DNA of 20,006 bases from Desulfobacteraceae bacterium (GTDB lineage: Bacteria; Desulfobacterota; Desulfobacteria; Desulfobacterales; Desulfobacteraceae): contig PIVQ01000058.1 in the NCBI GenBank assembly GCA_003354055.1, positions 1 through 20,006 of the forward strand, in the 5' to 3' direction. This document shows positions 1 through 6,773 of the stretch, one piece after another. The notes beneath the pieces were generated by a model, which did not search any database, was not told the DNA's origin, and saw only the letters and a list, made by a program, of their open reading frames with translations. Position 1 is the stretch's first letter; each line of letters begins with the position of its first letter. Position numbers and translations under genes: made by a program.

Positions 1-528
1 TCAGAGATTTTTCGCGGCCCAGAGGGCTGCCTGAAGCCTGCGCTTCACATTGATTTTTTTAAAGATATTATGGAGATGGGTTTTCACGGTATGGGGACTG
101 ATAAACAATTCATCGGCAATCTGCTGATTGGAAAATCCATCTGCAATCAGATCAAGGATTTCCCGCTCCCTGCGGGTCAGGCCGGAATCATCCGGGGTTT
201 GCTCCTCCGACACATACTGGAACTCACAATCCGAACCAAAGGCCAGGGCTGTGCCGCGGCCGGAGACCCGGACGACCTCACCCTTTAATGCCACTTTGGC
301 TTTATTCCCTTTTAACGCCTTCAGGGCCTCAAGGGGGATATCAATATCAATCTCCAGAGTGGTACCCACGGCCAGGGGCAGATCAGTGGATATCAATGCG
401 CCGGTTGAGGAAATATTGCTGGTTTTCAACTTCAGCCTTGCCTTTCGAGTCTCAGGATCTTTCACCTTGAGATTAACCGGCAGCTCAAGATTAAACCGCT
501 CACTCCCCCGTTTATTGTTTGGCGACAT
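1..528 (-). CDS. PilZ domain protein with C-terminal LuxR-type helix-turn-helix
   Basis: This 175-residue protein joins a PilZ domain (about residues 6-110) to a LuxR/FixJ helix-turn-helix (about 117-172). The PilZ part keeps both cyclic-di-GMP contact motifs: R7-x-x-x-R11 and N38-x-S40-x-x-G43. The HTH is a typical GerE/LuxR domain starting at LTRREREILDLIADGFS and including SPHTVKTHLHNIFKKI. There is no REC domain, signal peptide or membrane segment, so it should act in the cytoplasm on DNA, probably in response to cyclic-di-GMP; that coupling is an inference. The ATG at 526-528 follows an AAGGA ribosome site seven bases upstream. The gene is complete: its TGA is the first three bases of the window. 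It is divergent from a Cache histidine kinase, from which it could receive no phosphoryl group because it has no receiver domain. Confidence 0.9.
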   Translation of the reverse strand: MSPNNKRGSERFNLELPVNLKVKDPETRKARLKLKTSNISSTGALISTDLPLAVGTTLEIDIDIPLEALKALKGNKAKVALKGEVVRVSGRGTALAFGSDCEFQYVSEEQTPDDSGLTRREREILDLIADGFSNQQIADELFISPHTVKTHLHNIFKKINVKRRLQAALWAAKNL

Positions 529-565
529 ATCAGTATCCTTAAGTTCAATTTAAGTATATGTTCTA

Positions 566-594
566 TTTGTATCGTAACAGTGCCCCCATGTCAA
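566..594 (-). promoter_or_regulatory. Sigma-70-type promoter of the PilZ-LuxR gene
   Basis: Read on the minus strand there is a perfect TTGACA (594-589), a 17-base spacer and TACAAA (571-566), about 37 bases upstream of the ATG. One GTTACG copy (578-573) sits in the spacer one base before the -10 element, so a protein bound there would overlap the polymerase site. Consensus quality and spacing are good; activity is untested. Confidence 0.6.
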
Positions 595-810
595 TGATCG
601 GCGACCGCCGCAAATATAGGAATGGTTCCGGGGATATACAGCACCGGCCTGTTTAATTAGATGAATTTCCGGTTTTTCCCGGGGGTATCATTACGATTTT
701 TATGCCATCACGATTAGTTTTATATTGATCCTGATTTTAAGTTATGTTACGGGTATTAAGGCGTTACGCACAACTCTTGTATTTTCACTAAAATTCGTTC
801 GTTTCGTAAC
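573..810. repeat. Four dispersed GTTACG/CGTAAC motifs in a divergent intergenic region
   Basis: The 357-base region 529-885 has no gene. It holds CGTAAC at 573-578 and 805-810, and GTTACG at 746-751 and 763-768. The middle two are direct repeats 17 bases apart, and the last is inverted relative to them. A given six-mer counted on both strands is expected roughly 0.2 times in this length, so four copies suggest binding sites for one regulator controlling both flanking genes. The regulator is unknown; the PilZ-LuxR protein is the obvious local candidate. Confidence 0.4.
731..759 (+). promoter_or_regulatory. Weak candidate promoter of the Cache histidine kinase gene
   Basis: CTGATT (731-736), a 17-base spacer and TATTAA (754-759) form a poor -35 and a fair -10. 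The reason to list it is that GTTACG (746-751) lies just upstream of this -10, as it does in the divergent promoter at 566-594. The leader would be about 120 bases. Confidence 0.25.
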
Positions 811-885
811 CGTTATGGGGTGTGCCGCGCCTGGGGAAAAAGCAATTTGGCAAAATAGACTGAGTTGAATTCACAGTGGTGATAT

Positions 886-3264
886 ATGCAAATTTTTAAA
901 AATTTATCCATGCGGTATAAACTCTTTCTGGTATATGCAACCGTATACATAGGAATTTGTTCCCTTAGTTTTGCCCTGCTGTATTCCCAGGTGCGAGACA
1001 ACATCGAACACTATATCAAAGAGGAGTTGAGCACATCCAACCAGGCAATTACAGATATGGTGGAAACCGCAGCAACCGCTTCCATTAAAAGTCATTTACG
1101 GGCCATTGCCGAAAAAAACCGGGAAATTTTAACCCTGTTTTACGAGGAATCCAAAAAAACCCAAATCACCGAATCCCAAGCCAAGGAACGGGCTGCCCGC
1201 ATTCTCTTCAGTCAGGTCATTGGCGAAACCGGTTATATTTATTGTATCAACAGTCAGGGCATGGCCGTTGTCCATCCCAAAAGAGAAATTCATAAAACAG
1301 ACCTTTCCCGGTGGGACTTCATTCAAGAACAGATTAGGAAAAAAGAGGGCTATCTGGAATATGACTGGAAAAATCCGGAAGAAGTTCAGCCAAGATCCAA
1401 AGCCCTTTACATGACCTATTTTGAGCCCTGGGACTGGATTATTTCAGTCTCATCCTACAAATCGGAATTTGCAAAACTGGTCAGTATAGATGACTTCAAA
1501 AACCAGATTCTCGGGCTGACGTATAGAGAAAGCGGATACTCATATGTCATTGACACCAAGGGCAACTGGGTCATTCACCCTGAAATGAGCGGTAATATTT
1601 TTGATACCTATAGTCCCCAGCGGGATGCCTTTCTAAAAGAGATGATTTCTCAAAGAAGCGGTTACCTGACCTATTTCTGGAAAAACCCCTCTGAGCCCAG
1701 GGCCAGGGAGAAATTTATTGCCTTTGACTTTATTCCCAACTTTAACTGGATTATTGCCTCGTCTTCTTATACGGAGGAGGTCTTTTCTCCCCTGCTCAAC
1801 ATGAGAAAAATTTTTATACTCATAGCGGTCCTGACCCTGTTGATTACTGCAGTGGTATCCCTGGCGGTCAGCGCCTCCATCACAAAGCCCCTGACCGCGT
1901 TCATCCGGCGATTTGAAAAAGCTGCCGAAGGAGACCTGACATCCAGAATGGATGATGCCAGGCAGGATGAAATCGGTAAGATTTCGGCCAGTTTCAACCT
2001 CTTTATGGACAGGCTGGATACGGCACAAAAAGAAACCCGAGCTGAAATCACAAACAGAAAAAAAGCCCAGGAAGAGCTTGATAATCTGCAGCATTATCTT
2101 TCTGATATCATCAACTCCATGCCGTCCATATTGATAGGGGTGGACAGGCACCTCCACGTCACCCAATGGAATAAAAAGGCCCAAGAGGAAACCGGTCTTT
2201 CCATGTCAGACGCCACCGGCAAATACATCCTTGATGTTTTCCCCCGGATTGAAGACCAAATCTCCCAGATACGGGAGAGTCTCACAACAAATGAAACCAG
2301 GCAGATATCAAAACTATCCTCGATTTCGGATACCGGTGACACCCGACATGAGGATGTAACCATTTATCCCTTAAGCCACAGCCGGGACCGAGGCGCTGTG
2401 CTCAGGATTGATGATGTAACGGAAAAAGAGATGCTGGAAGAAGCCATTGTCCAGAATGAAAAAATGCTCTCCGTAGGCGGTCTTGCCGCAGGCATGGCCC
2501 ATGAAATCAACAATCCCCTTGCCGGGGTTATCCAAAATTCCCATCTTTTAATCAACCGCCTGACCGATACAAAAATGCCCGCCAATATCAAAGCGGCCGA
2601 AGAGGCTGCAACAACCATGGAGATCATTCATGATTTTATGACCCGCAGAAAAATTCCCCGTATTATAGGGGCTGTCATTGATTCAAGCACAAGAATGGCC
2701 GACATTGTTGAAAACATGCTCAGCTTTGCACGCAAAGAAGAGCCGACCTCGTCAACCCACGACCTTGTCACTCTCATGGATAAAACCCTGACAATTGCAT
2801 CAAGTGATTATGATCTGAGAAAGCACTATGATTTTAAATCCATTATCATTGAAAAAGAGTATGAACCCGACCTGCCCATGATCGGCTGCCAGGGCAACAA
2901 AATTCAGCAGGTCATCCTGAATATCCTTAACAACGGTGCTCAGGCCATGACTGAAACCCCGGGAAACAAAAAACCAAAGTTCATTTTAAGGCTTTTCAGA
3001 GAAATTAAAGCGAATATGCTGTGTATGGAAATCCAGGACAACGGCCCCGGTATGGATCCTAAAATCCGAAAACGGATATTTGAGCCCTTCTTTACCACAA
3101 AGCCTGTGGGGATCGGCACCGGACTCGGCCTGTCTGTATCCTATTTTATAATAACGGAAAACCACGGGGGAACCCTGGATGTTGTTTCCAAACCGGGCAA
3201 AGGAACCACATTCATCATCCGCCTGCCGATGACAACCAGCCCAGATACCCATGAAAAACAGTAG
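886..3264 (+). CDS. Membrane sensor histidine kinase, tandem Cache repeats, HAMP, PAS, HisKA, HATPase
   Basis: This 792-residue kinase begins with a transmembrane helix (about 9-31). A periplasmic region with two similar Cache units follows, starting at GYIYCIN (residue 116) and GYSYVID (217); each ends in a W/F-x-x-DWIISVSSY or NWIIASSSY-like strand. A second membrane helix (about 307-330), HAMP and a linker coiled coil come next, then a PAS domain (about 403-515) and the kinase core. Visible are the H-box AHEINNPLAG with phospho-acceptor H539, the N-box NILNNGAQAM, G1 DNGPGM (718-723), F-box FEPFFTTKP and G2 GIGTGLGL (742-749). All catalytic motifs look intact. The H-box and the second DHp helix (ENMLSFARK) are unusually far apart, suggesting an insertion. 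It probably binds a small organic ligand outside the cell. No response regulator is adjacent, so the partner is unknown. Confidence 0.93.
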   Translation: MQIFKNLSMRYKLFLVYATVYIGICSLSFALLYSQVRDNIEHYIKEELSTSNQAITDMVETAATASIKSHLRAIAEKNREILTLFYEESKKTQITESQAKERAARILFSQVIGETGYIYCINSQGMAVVHPKREIHKTDLSRWDFIQEQIRKKEGYLEYDWKNPEEVQPRSKALYMTYFEPWDWIISVSSYKSEFAKLVSIDDFKNQILGLTYRESGYSYVIDTKGNWVIHPEMSGNIFDTYSPQRDAFLKEMISQRSGYLTYFWKNPSEPRAREKFIAFDFIPNFNWIIASSSYTEEVFSPLLNMRKIFILIAVLTLLITAVVSLAVSASITKPLTAFIRRFEKAAEGDLTSRMDDARQDEIGKISASFNLFMDRLDTAQKETRAEITNRKKAQEELDNLQHYLSDIINSMPSILIGVDRHLHVTQWNKKAQEETGLSMSDATGKYILDVFPRIEDQISQIRESLTTNETRQISKLSSISDTGDTRHEDVTIYPLSHSRDRGAVLRIDDVTEKEMLEEAIVQNEKMLSVGGLAAGMAHEINNPLAGVIQNSHLLINRLTDTKMPANIKAAEEAATTMEIIHDFMTRRKIPRIIGAVIDSSTRMADIVENMLSFARKEEPTSSTHDLVTLMDKTLTIASSDYDLRKHYDFKSIIIEKEYEPDLPMIGCQGNKIQQVILNILNNGAQAMTETPGNKKPKFILRLFREIKANMLCMEIQDNGPGMDPKIRKRIFEPFFTTKPVGIGTGLGLSVSYFIITENHGGTLDVVSKPGKGTTFIIRLPMTTSPDTHEKQ

Positions 3265-3296
3265 GACTGATTCCCACGGCTCCTCTATTTTCCAGA

Positions 3297-3563
3297 TTAT
3301 TTTAACTGGCTGTCTTTGCTGCCCCGCCGGTTAATACCAACTGCATCCGATTGCTGTTTTTCAAGTTCCGACTGACAAAGCACACAAAGCCTCACCCCGG
3401 GAATTGCCTTGCGCCGGGCTTTTGGAATCTCTTCTTCGCAAAGTTGGCAATGGGAGAGACTTTCCCCCTGGGGCAACCGGCTTCTGGCCTGTTTCACCGC
3501 ATCATTAATACCGGCATCGATCTGTTCCTGAACCGCCCCGTCCCGAGCCCATCCTACTGCCAT
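3297..3563 (-). CDS. ybiI: DksA/TraR-type C4 zinc-finger protein, YbiI family
   Basis: This 88-residue protein carries one four-cysteine zinc finger, C-x-x-C and C-x-x-C separated by 17 residues (CQLCEEE ... VRLCVLCQ). It ends in NRRGSKDSQLK. Length, the start MAVGWARDGAVQEQI and this tail match, from memory, E. coli YbiI along its whole length. It is much shorter than DksA and lacks the long coiled coil that inserts into the RNA polymerase secondary channel, so a DksA-like role cannot be assumed. A strong AAGGAG site precedes the ATG by about six bases. It lies 37 bases after htpX on the same strand and is probably co-transcribed with it. It converges with the histidine kinase, with only 32 bases between and no clear terminator. 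Confidence 0.93.
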   Translation of the reverse strand: MAVGWARDGAVQEQIDAGINDAVKQARSRLPQGESLSHCQLCEEEIPKARRKAIPGVRLCVLCQSELEKQQSDAVGINRRGSKDSQLK

Positions 3564-3600
3564 AATTGTCTCCTTGTCTTACCTGCTCTGTAGAATACCA

Positions 3601-4539
3601 TCATGACATGTTGTCCCAGAATGATTTTCCCTGCTCTTCCATGGTCGGTGTGCCGGACTTGCCGCCTCCGGGAGCCCCACCTGAAAAAGGAGGCTTCGAA
3701 GAGCGTGTTCCGGTAAGACGCGCCACCCGTTCTTCGATAGGCGGATGCGTAGAAAAAAGGTGCATCATCTTCCTGCCGGACAAGGGATTAACAATAAACA
3801 TATGGGCGGTGGAGGGATTGGCATCCACCCGGGCTCCGCTGCTGTAGGATCCCAGCTTGGATAGGGCATTAGCCAGACCATTGGGATTGCCGGTAATCTG
3901 TGCTGCCGTTGCATCGGCCAGGTATTCCCTGGATCTGGATACGGCCATCTGGACAACCATGGCAGCCACAGGGGCCAGCATGGAAACCACCATCACCCCC
4001 ACAAATCCCAGACCACCTTCCTCATCATCACTGCCCCCGAAAAAAGCTGAAAATCTGGCCATAGTTGCAATCCACATGATGGCACCGGCAAGGGTGGCCA
4101 CGATGGTGGAGATGAGGATATCCCTATTTTTTATATGCCCCAGTTCATGGGCGATTACCCCTTCGAGTTCATCCTGGCTCATCAAATTCATCAGACCCCG
4201 GGTTACGGCAACCACTGCATGTTGGGGGTCCCTTCCCGTGGCAAAGGCATTGGGAGCATCTTCGGGAATCAGATAAACCTGAGGCATGGGCAAATCTGCC
4301 TGGCGGGCCAGTCTGGTCACAGTATCGAAGAGCTGAGGGGCCTGGCCCTGTTCCAGCGGCTGAGCCTTATACATCTTCAAAACAATTTTATGGGAGTACC
4401 AATAACTGCCCACATTCATAACACCGGCAAAAATCAGCGCGATAAACATACCTGATTGTCCGCCCAGAACAAATCCTAAGAAAAGAAACAGACTGGTCAT
4501 TACAACCAGTAACAACCCTGTTTTAAAATGATTACCCAT
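3601..4539 (-). CDS. htpX: HtpX, zinc-dependent membrane endoprotease (peptidase M48)
   Basis: This 312-residue inner-membrane metalloprotease degrades misfolded or damaged membrane proteins, as known for the HtpX family. The zinc motif is H131-E-L-G-H135 and the third ligand is E205 in SREYLAD. Two N-terminal membrane helices (about 7-24 and 28-46) and two after the active site (about 144-164 and 177-200) fit the family layout. The family motif VYLIPEDAPNAFATGRDPQHA is present. The tail (about 285-312) is Gly/Ser/Pro-rich and probably disordered. The ATG at 4537-4539 follows a GGAGG site six bases upstream. It sits 120 bases downstream of the Lrp gene and 37 bases upstream of ybiI, so htpX-ybiI is a likely operon. 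Confidence 0.96.
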   Translation of the reverse strand: MGNHFKTGLLLVVMTSLFLFLGFVLGGQSGMFIALIFAGVMNVGSYWYSHKIVLKMYKAQPLEQGQAPQLFDTVTRLARQADLPMPQVYLIPEDAPNAFATGRDPQHAVVAVTRGLMNLMSQDELEGVIAHELGHIKNRDILISTIVATLAGAIMWIATMARFSAFFGGSDDEEGGLGFVGVMVVSMLAPVAAMVVQMAVSRSREYLADATAAQITGNPNGLANALSKLGSYSSGARVDANPSTAHMFIVNPLSGRKMMHLFSTHPPIEERVARLTGTRSSKPPFSGGAPGGGKSGTPTMEEQGKSFWDNMS

Positions 4540-4659
4540 GGATTACCTCCAAAAAAAACAAATGATACACATACCGGATCAGGATATCCTAAGTCCGCCA
4601 GCTTCACGGGAAATATAAATCCGGTCCACGAAAAATCAACTTAAATTTTTTTTGGAAGA

Positions 4660-5118
4660 TTATACCAGATCCGCTGCCGGGTCTTCCTTGGATGAGGACA
4701 GAACAATACTGGTCCGGGTCTGCCCAAAGGGACTGAACCTGGCTACAATCCCTTCAAGATCAGCCACGGAACCCGCTCTGATCTTGATGATAAAGGCAGC
4801 CTGACCGCTTATATGATGGCATTCAAGCACCTGATCGCATTTATCGGCCGTTGTCTTAATTTGATCGTAATGGGTAGCCTGCGCATCCAGCTCAATAAAG
4901 GCCGTGACCTTTGGTTCGATAGGTGCCTGACGGATCCGTGCATGATACCCCAGAATAATACCGGCCTCTTCGAGCTTCCTTACCCTCTCGGTTACAGCTG
5001 GTGTGGATAATCCCGCAATACGGCCCAGACGACTGTAAGAAATCCTGGCATCGGATCTCAATGTTTTGATGATCTTTTGTCCGATGGTATCCAGCAACTT
5101 GTCAGATTTAAGGTCCAT
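4660..5118 (-). CDS. Lrp/AsnC family transcriptional regulator
   Basis: This 152-residue protein has the standard two-part family layout. An N-terminal helix-turn-helix (about 10-60) includes LDTIGQKIIKTLRSDARIS and STPAVTERVRKLEEAGII. A C-terminal RAM ligand and oligomer domain (about 70-148) follows. Such proteins form octamers or dimers that bind DNA at imperfect dyads and respond to amino acids. It is divergent from a LysE-family exporter, so local control of that exporter is likely (inference). No Shine-Dalgarno sequence is seen before the ATG. A possible promoter, TTTAAA (5158-5153), 16 bases, TATAAA (5136-5131), lies only 12 bases from the start codon, so the transcript may be nearly leaderless. 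Confidence 0.92.
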   Translation of the reverse strand: MDLKSDKLLDTIGQKIIKTLRSDARISYSRLGRIAGLSTPAVTERVRKLEEAGIILGYHARIRQAPIEPKVTAFIELDAQATHYDQIKTTADKCDQVLECHHISGQAAFIIKIRAGSVADLEGIVARFSPFGQTRTSIVLSSSKEDPAADLV

Positions 5119-5130
5119 TGATTTATTAAC

Positions 5131-5158
5131 TTTATAATTTTAGGTTTTTTCGTTTAAA
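5131..5158 (-). promoter_or_regulatory. Candidate promoter of the Lrp-family gene with almost no leader
   Basis: On the minus strand TTTAAA (5158-5153) and TATAAA (5136-5131) are 16 bases apart. Only 12 bases separate the -10 element from the ATG, so transcription would start about four to six bases before the start codon. The lack of a ribosome site in front of the gene is consistent with this. Confidence 0.35.
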
Positions 5159-5225
5159 AACCGTTAATCCCCCATGTACAGACACGGGACAGATGGGGTA
5201 ACCTATGCCCTTTAGGAATCGTTAC

Positions 5226-5302
5226 AAAATAACTTGATCTAAATTGTTTCCAAAACCCCTTAAAAGACTGGGTATTTTGAAAACAAAAGATCAAGTAATT
5301 TT
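5226..5302. promoter_or_regulatory. Long imperfect dyad in the lrp-lysE divergent region (candidate operator)
   Basis: The left arm (5226-5255) and right arm (5275-5302) are inverted copies. The core AAAATAACTTGATCT pairs with AGATCAAGTAATTTT with one mismatch in fifteen. The inner parts TTGTTTCCAAAA and TTTTGAAAACAAA continue the symmetry with a one-base slip. The arms are about 30 bases long and separated by 19 bases. Position between an Lrp-type gene and its divergent exporter suggests a regulator binding site; which protein binds is an inference. Confidence 0.5.
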
Positions 5303-5311
5303 GGAGCCGAT

Positions 5312-5333
5312 CCTTAGTCAATAAAGACTTAGG
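5312..5333 (+). promoter_or_regulatory. Leader hairpin covering the lysE ribosome binding site
   Basis: CCTTAGTC (5312-5319) pairs with GACTTAGG (5326-5333) across an AATAAA loop, with one internal T-T mismatch. The 3' strand includes the start of the AGGGG ribosome site (5331-5335) used by the ATG at 5343. If it forms in the mRNA, it would limit initiation. Confidence 0.35.
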
Positions 5334-5342
5334 GGACTATAC

Positions 5343-5966
5343 ATGGAGATCAATTATTTTATCAAGGGGTTAATTATCGGGTTTTCCATTGCCGCACCTG
5401 TCGGGCCCATCGGCATTTTAACCATAAACAGAAGCCTTAAGTACGGCCCCACAGCAGGCCTTGCCACAGGCCTGGGCGCTGCAACCGCAGATGCTGTTTA
5501 CGGCTGCGTTGCCGGGTTCGGCCTGACTTTTGTCTCAGGATTCTTACTGGCCTGGAACACCCCGATCCTATTCGTCGGCAGCCTGTTCCTGTGCTGGCTG
5601 GGACTTGGCTTTTTGCGCAATCCGCAATCCGCAGCCACCAACGCCGACACCAAAGAATTCACCACATATCCGTCGGCCTTTTTATCCGCCTTTTTTCTGA
5701 CCCTGACCAACCCCATGACTATCATGGCCTTTACCGCCATCTTTGCGGGCTTAGGCTTAGGCATGGCCGGAGAAAATTATCTAACAGCAGGGCTCCTGGT
5801 CACAGGGGTCTTTTCAGGCTCTGCCCTCTGGTGGCTCATCCTGGCATTTGGCACCGGGAAATTAAAACAGAGGCTGGGTGACAATATGCTGGGACAGATC
5901 AGCCGGGTGGCAGGGGTAGTGCTTCTAGGATTCGGGGTCTGGTCGATTTCGAGACTAGTAATCTAA
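5343..5966 (+). CDS. LysE/RhtB family amino-acid exporter
   Basis: This 207-residue inner-membrane protein has about six hydrophobic helices and the family landmarks: an N-terminal SIAAPVGPIGILTINRSL segment, a G-rich helix GLATGLGAATADAVYG, and the central TLTNPMTIMAF motif. LysE/RhtB proteins export amino acids such as lysine, arginine, homoserine, threonine or leucine by a proton-linked mechanism; the substrate here cannot be read from sequence. AGGGG seven bases before the ATG is the ribosome site. It is divergent from an Lrp/AsnC regulator with a long dyad between them, the usual pairing for regulated amino-acid exporters. Its TAA abuts the opposing stop codon of the HAD gene. Confidence 0.92.
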   Translation: MEINYFIKGLIIGFSIAAPVGPIGILTINRSLKYGPTAGLATGLGAATADAVYGCVAGFGLTFVSGFLLAWNTPILFVGSLFLCWLGLGFLRNPQSAATNADTKEFTTYPSAFLSAFFLTLTNPMTIMAFTAIFAGLGLGMAGENYLTAGLLVTGVFSGSALWWLILAFGTGKLKQRLGDNMLGQISRVAGVVLLGFGVWSISRLVI

Positions 5967-6566
5967 TCAGGCTGCCAGGGGTTTGATATCCTCCCATGAC
6001 ATGCAGCGGACCAAACGGTCATGATCGGGACAGCTCCAGTTCCAGGGACGGTCCTTCAGGGCAGTGGTCACCCCCATCTCGTTTGCCAGAAACAGGGCCA
6101 TTTCCCCGGAATCCTCCACCGCAAGATCATAGGGCCGGGCTGCCAGCTCTGATTTGGAAACTGCAATTGAAGGATCATTGCCCGGCCGATTGTACTTGTC
6201 CACCATTATAAAGCTATCAAAAGGGACCTTCTGCCTGTCCAGCCATTCCAGGGTCACGTCCCTGGCAGAGGTGGGGCGTCCGGTCACAATATCAATGCAG
6301 TGCCCCTGGCCGTCCCAGGCGTTCAACACATCAACCGCCCCGTCCACCGGGGCAAAGCCCAAAAGCAGGTCCGGCTGATGCACCAGATCGAAAAAATAAT
6401 GAAACTCATTATCCGTAAGCTGAAACGAGGCCCTGAGATCAAAGGTAGTCAGATTTTCAAACGGCACTGTCCTGCCGAATTCCTCTTCAACAATCCGGGT
6501 ATAGGTTTCAGTGGTCTTTGACACCACATCATCCACATCGACATAAATTTTCTTTGACCGGTTCAT
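5967..6566 (-). CDS. HAD-superfamily 5'-nucleotidase-like phosphatase (NT5C type)
   Basis: This 199-residue cytoplasmic HAD hydrolase has motif I as IYVDVDDVVSKT (nucleophile D10, acid D12), motif II as IVTGRPTS (95-97 TGR) and motif IV around EDSGE (151-155). The cap inserted after motif I is helical, as in the deoxynucleotidase NT5C group. It is likely to dephosphorylate a nucleotide or small phosphoester; the substrate is unknown. The frame is open to 6608, but I start at the ATG at 6564-6566. An AGGAGT site lies ten bases upstream, and the upstream start would lie above the -10 of the promoter at 6599-6627. It converges on lysE with zero bases between the stop codons. Confidence 0.82.
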   Translation of the reverse strand: MNRSKKIYVDVDDVVSKTTETYTRIVEEEFGRTVPFENLTTFDLRASFQLTDNEFHYFFDLVHQPDLLLGFAPVDGAVDVLNAWDGQGHCIDIVTGRPTSARDVTLEWLDRQKVPFDSFIMVDKYNRPGNDPSIAVSKSELAARPYDLAVEDSGEMALFLANEMGVTTALKDRPWNWSCPDHDRLVRCMSWEDIKPLAA

Positions 6567-6598
6567 GGTGCTGCACACTCCTAAGTTATAATGCCGGC

Positions 6599-6627
6599 AT
6601 AATCTCATTATCCCTGACCCGGGTCAA
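6599..6627 (-). promoter_or_regulatory. Promoter of the HAD gene with an overlapping perfect palindrome
   Basis: Minus strand: TTGACC (6627-6622), 17 bases, GATTAT (6604-6599), about 33 bases before the chosen ATG. The 12-base perfect palindrome TGACCCGGGTCA (6615-6626) covers most of the -35 and part of the spacer, as expected for a repressor operator. Confidence 0.5.
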
Positions 6628-6714
6628 GACGATTCAGCAGGGGGATCCGATGATTTCATAATTTATCATCAGGCCAAGTGGGGCTGATTTTTTTTGAACC
6701 GACCTGAAATCATA

Positions 6715-6743
6715 TTGTCTGAAGGCCTTGCATCATATATAAA
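6715..6743 (+). promoter_or_regulatory. Promoter of the fumarylacetoacetate-hydrolase-family gene
   Basis: TTGTCT (6715-6720), a 17-base spacer and TATAAA (6738-6743) give a plausible sigma-70 promoter about 30 bases before the ATG at 6774. A strong AAAGGAG ribosome site (6761-6767) lies between. Confidence 0.5.
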
Positions 6744-6773
6744 AACTATAACCCAGGAATAAAGGAGTGGTCG

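Noticed and set aside
1633..2184. Long minus-strand open frame inside the Cache histidine kinase gene
   Set aside because: It overlaps a gene with intact domains on the other strand, shows no recognisable motif and has no ribosome site; it is a shadow of the kinase reading frame.
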